The notes under the pieces were generated by a model. That model did not search any database and had not been told where the DNA came from. It worked only from the letters and a program-made list of their open reading frames with translations. From Nitrospiria bacterium (lineage in GTDB: Bacteria > Nitrospirota > Nitrospiria > Nitrospirales > UBA8639): a stretch of DNA of 5,882 bases. The stretch lies in the NCBI GenBank assembly GCA_030430725.1, contig JAUIKP010000230.1:1-5882 (forward strand). Reading direction: 5' to 3'. Position numbers and translations under genes: made by a program. Positions 1 through 4,851 of this stretch are shown piece by piece. Each line of letters starts with the position of its first letter. Within the stretch, counting starts at the first letter, position 1.

Positions 1-11
1 CCCCATTAAGG

Positions 12-92
12 CGTGTTGACGTTGGCCCACGGAGGGCGGACCAACTCGCAAGGCTCAAACAGGGTCCGCCTAACGAATCAAACGTCAGCACG
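12..92. other. nested inverted repeat, possible structured RNA or DNA site
   Basis: The arm 12-23 (CGTGTTGACGTT) is complementary to 81-92 (AACGTCAGCACG) over 12 positions with one G-T pair. Inside it 35-42 (GGCGGACC) pairs perfectly with 63-70 (GGTCCGCC), leaving a 20-nt loop and an internal bulge of 10-12 nt on each side. Such a two-stem rod could be an RNA element, a 3' UTR structure or a recombination site. On the plus strand a T-rich stretch (140-150) follows shortly after, but the strand is undecided. I do not recognise the family. Confidence 0.45.
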
Positions 93-189
93 GTTGGCCG
101 ACCTGAAGGTGAGGGCAGTAGGGGAAACCCTCCTCATATTTTTTCTTCTTTCCACCTGTTCTCTTTCCTTTGGGAAGCAGGAAGGATGG

Positions 190-290
190 ATGCCCGATAA
201 AGGATGTCGGGCATGACGAGTTGGGGATAGATGCCCGATGACGACTGTCGGGGATGACGGGTGGGGAGGGATGCCGGATGACGGGGAGGG
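190..290. repeat. tandem degenerate palindromic repeats downstream of the regulator
   Basis: Three successive units start with ATGCC(C/G)GA at 190, 231 and 271, about 40 bp apart; the third is a half unit. Unit 1 forms a perfect 8-bp stem (190-197 with 207-214, loop 9 nt); unit 2 the same stem with one mismatch (231-238 with 248-255). G-rich spacers follow each. The type resembles the GGATGCCCGA...TCGGGCATGACG palindromes scattered between genes in many bacterial genomes. Lying about 50-110 bp after the regulator stop, they may protect or end the kinase-regulator mRNA, but no T-run follows, so they are not classical intrinsic terminators. Confidence 0.7.
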
Positions 291-301
291 CGGACTGGTT
301 A

Positions 302-1660
302 TTAGCGGAGGCCGTATTCTTTGAGTTTGCGTTGGAGGGTTTTCCGGTGGATGCCCAGGAGTTCCGATGTGCGGTTTTCGTCGCCTTGCTGGGCATCGAG
401 GACTTTGAGGATGTGTTCCCGTTCGAGCTGTTCGAGCGTTTTCCAGTCCGGATGGGATGGTGATTGGTCAGGAGGGGCGGGCGGGGTGACGAGCGCTAAC
501 GGGAGGTCGTGAGACATGATAAGGGAATGTGGAGTCATGACCACGGCCCGTTCAATGGTATGTTCGAGCTCACGCACATTTCCCGGCCAGGAATAGTTCG
601 TGAGCAGGGCTAACGCTTGCGGATGCACGCCGGTGATGACCTTATTGTTGAGCTGGGAATATTTGGTGAGAAAGTAGTCGATGAGTGTGGGGATGTCTTC
701 GACCCGTTCTCTCAATGAGGGCAGATGCAGGGTGACGACGTTGAGCCGATAGTACAGGTCTTCCCGGAACTTGCCTAATTCCACGAGTTTTTTGAGGTGT
801 TTGTTGGTGGCGGCAATGATGCGGACATCGACTTTGATCGATTCCATGCCGCCGACACGGCGGATTTCATGCTCTTGTAGGACCCGGAGCAGTTTGCTCT
901 GCAGGTTCGGGGAGATATCGCCGATTTCATCCAGAAAGCAGGTGCCTCGATTGGCGGATTCCAGGAGGCCCTTTTTGAGGGTGATGGCTCCCGTGAAGGC
1001 GCCGCGTTCGTGACCGAATAATTCACTTTCCAGGAGATTTTCTGTGAGGGTGCCGCAATCCACAGCGATAAACGGTCCCTCGCTTCGGAGACTATTGGCA
1101 TGGATAGCCCTGGCAATGAGTTCCTTTCCTGTTCCCGTTTCCCCATGAATGAGGATGGTGGATTCCGTCGGTGCGACGCGAGCGATGAGTTTGTACACGG
1201 CCACCATCGGCGGACTGTTGCCTTGTATCTGGTTGATGCCATTGTCTTTTGGGAGAAGCGGGTGAATCGATACACATGCCTGCTCCAGGGCGTGTTTATG
1301 GTCACAGGCCCGTCGGACGACGGAACGAATTTCTTCCAATGCGAAAGGCTTGGAGAGGTAATCGAAGGCCCCGGCTTTGATCCCTTCCACGGCAGTCGAC
1401 AAGGACCCATAGGCAGTAAGGAGAATGACCTGGGTCAGGGGGCTGCGTCTCCGGGTTTCAGCCAGAAGGGCCAGCCCGTCCATGTGAGGCATTTGAATAT
1501 CGGACAACACCACATCCGGCGTGTGATCGACGAAGGTGTGTAAGGCGGCTTGACTGCTCGTCGCGGTGTGGACCTGATAGCCTTCTTTTTCCATGATTTC
1601 CCGAAGCAGGGTGAGTGTATCCGGTTCATCATCGACGATGAGGATGGTGGCTTTAGGCAT
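302..1660 (-). CDS. sigma-54-dependent response regulator, NtrC family (REC-AAA+-Fis HTH)
   Basis: A 452-residue cytoplasmic transcription activator. The receiver domain (about 1-120) shows the acidic pocket D10/D11, phospho-acceptor D54 (LSDIQMP), T82 and K104. The AAA+ domain (about 145-375) has Walker A GETGTGKE (173-180), the sigma-54 contact loop GAFTGA (220-225), Walker B CFLDE (241-245), the LYYRLNV segment and WPGNVREL (358-365). A Fis-type helix-turn-helix closes the protein (about 408-450, ending in RKTLQRKLKEYG). All key motifs are intact, so it should be an active, phosphorylation-controlled activator of sigma-54 promoters. The frame is open upstream, but the start at 1660 is chosen because [12 protein letters not shown] is a normal receiver N-terminus and a good GGAGG precedes it. 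It overlaps the kinase stop by 8 bp, so the kinase is its evident partner. Its targets are unknown: I found no convincing -24/-12 promoter in the window. Confidence 0.96.
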   Translation of the reverse strand: MPKATILIVDDEPDTLTLLREIMEKEGYQVHTATSSQAALHTFVDHTPDVVLSDIQMPHMDGLALLAETRRRSPLTQVILLTAYGSLSTAVEGIKAGAFDYLSKPFALEEIRSVVRRACDHKHALEQACVSIHPLLPKDNGINQIQGNSPPMVAVYKLIARVAPTESTILIHGETGTGKELIARAIHANSLRSEGPFIAVDCGTLTENLLESELFGHERGAFTGAITLKKGLLESANRGTCFLDEIGDISPNLQSKLLRVLQEHEIRRVGGMESIKVDVRIIAATNKHLKKLVELGKFREDLYYRLNVVTLHLPSLRERVEDIPTLIDYFLTKYSQLNNKVITGVHPQALALLTNYSWPGNVRELEHTIERAVVMTPHSLIMSHDLPLALVTPPAPPDQSPSHPDWKTLEQLEREHILKVLDAQQGDENRTSELLGIHRKTLQRKLKEYGLR

Positions 1661-3293
1661 GATCCGAGTTCCTCCAGGCCGGCAGCCGTATGAGAAAGCG
1701 GGTGCCATGGCCTTCGTCGCTGTGCACGGTGATGTGGCCCTTGTGCAATTGAATAATTTCGGTGGTGATGGCCAACCCGAGGCCCGTTCCTGACCCCACG
1801 CTTTTGGTGGTAAAGAAGGGGTCAAAGATTTTTTCTCTGTGTTCCCGCGGAATCCCTGGCCCAGAATCGTGAATAGCAATGATGACTTCCGGCTCCGCTT
1901 GAGGGGTATCTTCGGCGTTCCGGGCCTGAATGGTCAATTGTCCGCCGTCCGGCATGGCATCGATGGCGTTATCGATGAGGTTGTTGACGGCCTCCTGAAG
2001 ATGAAAGGCATCTCCCTGGACCGACCACAAATCAGGAGCAAAATGGGTCAGGCTTTGAATGCCGTGCTCTTGGAGAAGCGGGCGAAATAATAGTAGCGAC
2101 TGGTCGATCAGGGTCGGAACCGAGACCTGTTCGACGGAGATGGTGGGTGTTCGCGTAAAGGTCAGTAAGTCCTGGATGCTGTGGGTGAGCCGATCGGTTT
2201 GTCTGAGCATGGTTCGCACCCGCTCCAGGACTTCCCGGGGAAGATGCGGATCTTCCTGGAGTAGTTGAAGGTGTCCGAAGATGGCCGTTAAGGGTGTGCC
2301 GATCTTGTGAGCGATCGTGGCGACCAGTTGACCCAAGACCGCCAACCGTTGTTGCCGGAGAATGTCACGTTGTGCAATGGAGAGTCGTTCGTTGACGGCG
2401 GCCAACTCTTCATTACGTTGCCGTAATTCTGCCGTCGCATCCTCTACTCTGGTTTGTAGGGCATCCCGGGCCTGAGCTAACGCCTGATTCAATGAGGCAT
2501 TTTCCCTCATGACTTCCTGGATCTGTTGTGCCATGGAATTGAACTGGCGGGCGAGTTCGCCTATTTCGTCTGTTTTTTCGATCGGGATCAGGGTGGCCCA
2601 TTGGCCCTTTTCGACTTCAGCCAGCCCGGCTTTTAGCTGTCCAAGTGGACGGATCACATGGCGATAGAGAAAGAAGTTTAAGGCCACCACGATGCCGAAT
2701 CCCATGATCAGGCTGATGATGAGCGACCAATTGAGAAAAAATCGCGTGATGGTGGTGAGTTGTCCCGTCCAGTATTCGGCGTAAATGACTCCGGTGGTTT
2801 TTCCCTGTATGGCAAGCGGCGTGGAGAGTTTGAGTCGATCATCACCGGGTTGATTGTGAAAACGGCCCTGGGGTTCTTCGAATTGGAAGGTGTGAGCGAC
2901 CATGAACGGGATTTCACGTGAAGCGTCCTTGGTGTCTCCTACTTGCGTCAGCAGGATAGGTGGTTCATCGGGTTTGGCGCCTTTCCCATACACACGGAGG
3001 AAGATGAGATCCGGGTTTCGGCTCATTAGGTCTTTTAAATATTTCTCCCGCAATATGGCATTGTGAAAATGCTGTTCTGATTGAAAGCGCGCGCCGATTT
3101 GACGAAGAAGGACAAGAGATTTGGAATGAATGACATCTTTGGCCAATTCCGCCACATAATATTGATGCAAAAGCTCCGTAACCAGAATGGCCCCGCCCAC
3201 AATGAGGATGATGATGAGGGAAGCCTTGGCTTGGAGTGTCCAGGGAAGGTGCCAGGGTCTGTTGAAAAAAACCGCCAGCGGCGTTCTCGCCAT
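1653..3293 (-). CDS. membrane sensor histidine kinase (sensor-HAMP-HisKA-HATPase), N-terminus supplied by an inserted repeat
   Basis: A 546-residue inner-membrane sensor kinase, cognate to the overlapping NtrC-type regulator. Order: TM1 (about 24-44, rich in I/L/V), extracytoplasmic sensor region of about 140 residues (45-184, size compatible with a single Cache-like domain, not identifiable further), TM2 (about 185-209), HAMP (about 209-262), coiled coil (262-318), HisKA with H-box AHKIGTPL (His329), and HATPase with N-box [10 protein letters not shown] (437-446), G1 DSGPG (476-480), FDPFFTTK (490-497) and G2 GSGTGLGL (500-507). Lys330 replaces the usual Glu/Asp after His. The start is unusual: residues 1-12 ([12 protein letters not shown]) are encoded by a repeat element. 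The only in-frame ATGs upstream of TM1 (3293 and 3419) both lie in that element, and neither has a strong ribosome site; 3293 is preferred because it gives a short basic N-terminus before TM1. The signal sensed is unknown. Expression may be reduced or re-routed by the insertion. Confidence 0.9.
   Translation of the reverse strand: MARTPLAVFFNRPWHLPWTLQAKASLIIILIVGGAILVTELLHQYYVAELAKDVIHSKSLVLLRQIGARFQSEQHFHNAILREKYLKDLMSRNPDLIFLRVYGKGAKPDEPPILLTQVGDTKDASREIPFMVAHTFQFEEPQGRFHNQPGDDRLKLSTPLAIQGKTTGVIYAEYWTGQLTTITRFFLNWSLIISLIMGFGIVVALNFFLYRHVIRPLGQLKAGLAEVEKGQWATLIPIEKTDEIGELARQFNSMAQQIQEVMRENASLNQALAQARDALQTRVEDATAELRQRNEELAAVNERLSIAQRDILRQQRLAVLGQLVATIAHKIGTPLTAIFGHLQLLQEDPHLPREVLERVRTMLRQTDRLTHSIQDLLTFTRTPTISVEQVSVPTLIDQSLLLFRPLLQEHGIQSLTHFAPDLWSVQGDAFHLQEAVNNLIDNAIDAMPDGGQLTIQARNAEDTPQAEPEVIIAIHDSGPGIPREHREKIFDPFFTTKSVGSGTGLGLAITTEIIQLHKGHITVHSDEGHGTRFLIRLPAWRNSDHA
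1671..1675 (-). promoter_or_regulatory. Shine-Dalgarno site of the response regulator
   Basis: On the minus strand GGAGG lies 10 nt upstream of the ATG at 1660, inside the last codons of the kinase gene. It decides the start of the response regulator and, with the 8-bp gene overlap, suggests translational coupling of kinase and regulator. Confidence 0.7.
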
Positions 3294-3445
3294 TTTCCCG
3301 TGCTCACGTACTCCTTGTACGCTCCGCGCACAAAAATGGCTGTGGCCTTGCTGGACGGACTTTTTTGAACCGACCCGAGGCCTCTGACCTTCAAAGTCGC
3401 TGTGGGGGTTTTTGCCCATGAAGAACAGTATTATTCAACACTCCC
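3255..3445. mobile_element. MITE-like repeat, copy 1, inserted in the 5' end of the kinase gene
   Basis: A 191-bp element with imperfect inverted ends: left GGGTCTGTTGAAAAAA and inverted right GGGAGTGTTGAATAAT agree at 12 of 16 positions. It is flanked by direct repeats TGCCAGG at 3250-3256 and 3446-3452 (two G overlap the element end), which look like a target-site duplication. It aligns with copy 2 at 3757-3995 over almost its whole length, same orientation, except for two blocks of about 25 bp present only in copy 2. A short hairpin CGTAC-loop-GTACG (3307-3321) is kept in both copies while the loop differs (TCCTT versus TACGC). There is no transposase, so it would be non-autonomous. I recall similar repeats in Nitrospira genomes but could not check. 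Confidence 0.8.
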
Positions 3446-3459
3446 TGCCAGGAAATCAT
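3391..3459 (-). other. probable ancestral kinase start, now a 22-codon ORF cut off by the repeat
   Basis: On the minus strand an ATG at 3459-3457 begins M-I-S-W, then runs into the repeat element and stops at TGA (3393-3391) after 22 codons. If the element (with one copy of the flanking TGCCAGG) is removed, this ATG joins in frame to the kinase and gives [18 protein letters not shown], a natural short N-terminus before TM1. I therefore infer it is the original kinase start. Only a weak purine stretch (CAGAGC) precedes it. Today it could act as a leader ORF ending about 100 nt before the element-borne ATG at 3293, or be inert. Confidence 0.65.
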
Positions 3460-3582
3460 GCTCTGAAATTTCAACGGATTGTTAGCATAATTTGGTCAGA
3501 ATTCTCGTGATGCCAAAGGCCCCATGACTGATGGAATTATGAGGAATGCGTGCGTACCATGCCTCTCTCCTGCAAAGGCTTT

Positions 3583-3691
3583 GTCATCCTGATCCATTCG
3601 ACTACGCTCAGGACAAGGGGCAACGAAGGATCCCGCTCAGGTGTGCCTCTTCCATCCTGGCATAGTTTCTTCGCCCCCGGCTCAGAATGAC
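3583..3691. repeat. second interspersed repeat family with short inverted ends
   Basis: A 109-bp stretch bounded by GTCATCCTGA (3583-3592) and TCAGAATGAC (3682-3691), which are inverted repeats with one mismatch. Inside are ATTCGACTACGCTCAGGACA and CGAAGGATCCCGCTCAG, phrases I recall from widespread non-coding bacterial intergenic repeats. It has no coding capacity of note and no obvious target-site duplication. It is unrelated to the 3255/3757 family apart from the shared 22-nt motif at 3594-3615. Confidence 0.6.
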
Positions 3692-3756
3692 CAGATGGTG
3701 CGGGCTTGCCGGATTACCTTGCCCATGTTCCATGCCGGATCAGCAGCTTTCAAATT

Positions 3757-3995
3757 GGGTCTATTGAAAAAAGCCGCCAGCGGCGTTCTCGCCATTTCTC
3801 CGTGCTCACGTACTACGCGTACGCTCCGCCCGAAAAAACGGCTGTGGCCTTCCCTTCGACATGACTCAGGGCAGGACTGGACGGACCCTTCGGAAAGACT
3901 CAGGGCATGCTTTTGTGAACCGACCCGGAGCCTTTGATGAGTCATCTCATCCTGGACAAATTTGCCCTTGAAAATCTTTATTATTCAACACTCCC
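3757..3995. mobile_element. MITE-like repeat, copy 2, intergenic, with two internal 22-nt motif insertions
   Basis: A 239-bp copy of the same element: left end GGGTCTATTGAAAAAA, right end ATTATTCAACACTCCC, central GCCGCCAGCGGCGTTCTCGC. Direct repeats AATTG flank it at 3753-3757 and 3997-4001. Compared with copy 1 it carries two extra blocks, each containing a 22-nt motif of form CCCTTCG-N5-ACTCAGGGCA (3852-3873 and 3886-3907). The minus strand reads openly through it and would encode the same MARTPLA-FFNRP peptide as copy 1, but that frame has no domain and is not called as a gene. It lies between the amidotransferase stop and the kinase. Confidence 0.75.
3852..3907. repeat. two copies of a 22-nt motif nested in repeat copy 2
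   Basis: The copies at 3852-3873 and 3886-3907 read CCCTTCG-N5-ACTCAGGGCA and start 34 bp apart. Both are missing from the matching points of the sister element at 3255-3445. A third, diverged copy (CCATTCG-N5-GCTCAGGACA) sits at 3594-3615 in the other repeat family. The ends CCCT and AGGG are complementary, so each unit is a weak palindrome. This suggests a small module that can enter other repeats. Confidence 0.6.
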
Positions 3996-4104
3996 CAATT
4001 GCCGCATGACATAGGCTGCTCCTGTGTCTCACCTCATTTTTTATTCCTTGCCGGTATTACATTATGAATTTTTGGGTTGATGATTGGGATGCGTTGAGAG
4101 CGGA

Positions 4105-4851
4105 TTACGGCTTCCTTGTTCGTTGGTAGTGTTGGCAGGATCGGACAAATGCCCGCAACAGCCGTTGTGTGGTTTGGCTGCGGAGTTGTCGTTCCGGATG
4201 CCATTGAATGGTAAAGATATGAGGGTATTTGGGATGTTCCATCGCTTCGATGATTCCGTCGCTGGCGATAGCGGCAGGAATGAAATCGGGAGCGAGTGTC
4301 CGGACGCCCTGGTGGTGTTCCGTCGCCACTATTTTGCGACCTTTTCCGAGGATTTTCGCTAATCGAGTGCCCTGAATGATTTTAACCGGATGCAGCCCGT
4401 TTTTCTTGCCTTCGTGATCCACACTGTAGCCATTTTTGGGCGGATGAATATGTTGATAGAGGGTTCCGCCTTCCAGAACATTGATCAACTGCATGCCATA
4501 GCAGATTCCTAAAATGGGTAACCGACGGTTTTTCCCGGCCTTGTATAGCCAGGCTTCAAACTTCGACCGGTTTTGAAACGCGACTTTTGTGCGTTTTTTA
4601 GGGCGCTCTCCATACCAGGTCGGGTCCAGATCGTCGCCTCCGACAATGACCAATCCATCAATACCTTCCAGATAGCGGTTGCGAAGGGTTTCCCGGTGGT
4701 CGATCGGAAGCAATACAGGATGCCCACCCGCTTCGGTGACCGCGGCTGCATAGCGGTGATCACATAACAAGTCGTAGTTCGCGAAGTCCTTGCGTTTAGA
4801 CACGGCTTCACAGGTGATCCCGATTAACGGGGCGGGATAGCGTTTACTCAT
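4105..4851 (-). CDS. class I glutamine amidotransferase-fold hydrolase, peptidase C26 / gamma-glutamyl hydrolase type
   Basis: A 248-residue cytoplasmic protein with no signal peptide. The nucleophile elbow GICYGMQ places the catalytic Cys at 117; QWHPE supplies His218 and Glu220, completing the triad. Near the N-terminus are PLIGITCE and GGDDLDP (71-77), typical of the PuuD/C26 family that hydrolyses gamma-glutamyl amide bonds; EHHQGV (178-183) is also family-like. The elbow is C-Y-G rather than the C-R-G common in PuuD-like hydrolases, so substrate assignment to gamma-glutamyl-GABA is not justified. The length is normal for the family. It starts at an ATG overlapping the stop of the upstream ligase (ATGAGTAA), which implies coupled translation and a shared pathway: it may cleave the ligase product, or supply ammonia or a transfer reaction. 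The ribosome site is weak. Confidence 0.88.
   Translation of the reverse strand: MSKRYPAPLIGITCEAVSKRKDFANYDLLCDHRYAAAVTEAGGHPVLLPIDHRETLRNRYLEGIDGLVIVGGDDLDPTWYGERPKKRTKVAFQNRSKFEAWLYKAGKNRRLPILGICYGMQLINVLEGGTLYQHIHPPKNGYSVDHEGKKNGLHPVKIIQGTRLAKILGKGRKIVATEHHQGVRTLAPDFIPAAIASDGIIEAMEHPKYPHIFTIQWHPERQLRSQTTQRLLRAFVRSCQHYQRTRKP

Larger units (their letters stand above)
1..301. other. intergenic region left of the two-component operon
   Basis: This gene-free stretch holds the nested inverted repeat (12-92) and the tandem palindromes (190-290). Between them (93-189) I see only a weak stem AGGG-GAAA-CCCT (120-131) followed by a T-rich run (138-150), too weak to call a terminator. Short open frames here have no recognisable product and overlap the repeats. 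Confidence 0.6.
3446..4104. other. gene-free intergenic region between the two gene pairs
   Basis: Besides the repeats listed separately, the unique parts (3446-3582, 3692-3756, 4002-4104) hold no ORF with a recognisable product on either strand. The kinase promoter should lie in 3460-3582 on the minus strand if the inferred ancestral start is right. There are AT-rich hexamers such as CATAAT and TATGCT but no matching -35 box at proper spacing, so I call no promoter. I see no stem followed by a T-run after the amidotransferase stop. Confidence 0.6.

Noticed and set aside
12..100. Integron attC site (GCCTAAC at 68-74, GTTGGCC at 93-99)
   Set aside because: The right-hand box does not fit GTTRRRY, the strongest pairing arms do not match the attC R/L box layout, and no cassette gene or integrase is visible.
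111..150. Intrinsic terminator on the plus strand
   Set aside because: The stem is only 4-5 bp (AGGG-GAAA-CCCT or GAGGG/CCCTC) and is separated from an interrupted T-rich run; there is no gene on the plus strand for it to end.
190..290. CRISPR array
   Set aside because: Units are degenerate and palindromic over most of their length, only 2.5 copies, with no distinct unique spacers and no cas genes.
1100..1543. 147-residue plus-strand frame and similar antisense frames
   Set aside because: These are shadows of the response regulator and kinase genes, with no family features or start signals.
1661..1879. N-terminal extension of the response regulator (73 extra residues)
   Set aside because: It is an open frame overlapping the kinase ATPase domain in another frame; the receiver domain begins normally at 1660 with its own GGAGG.
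3294..3419. Kinase start at ATG 3419
   Set aside because: It would add 42 polar residues encoded by the repeat and has no ribosome site; 3293 gives a better N-terminus. It is not formally excluded and also lies in the element.
3650..3680. Sigma-54 promoter (TGGCATAG...TTCGC)
   Set aside because: The spacing between the GG and GC elements is 12, not 10, and it sits within a repeat with no gene downstream on that strand.
3682..3945. Small protein of 87 residues on the minus strand in repeat copy 2
   Set aside because: It lies almost entirely in repeat sequence, ends as the same MARTPLA-FFNRP peptide generated by copy 1, and has no domain or ribosome site; it is open by chance.
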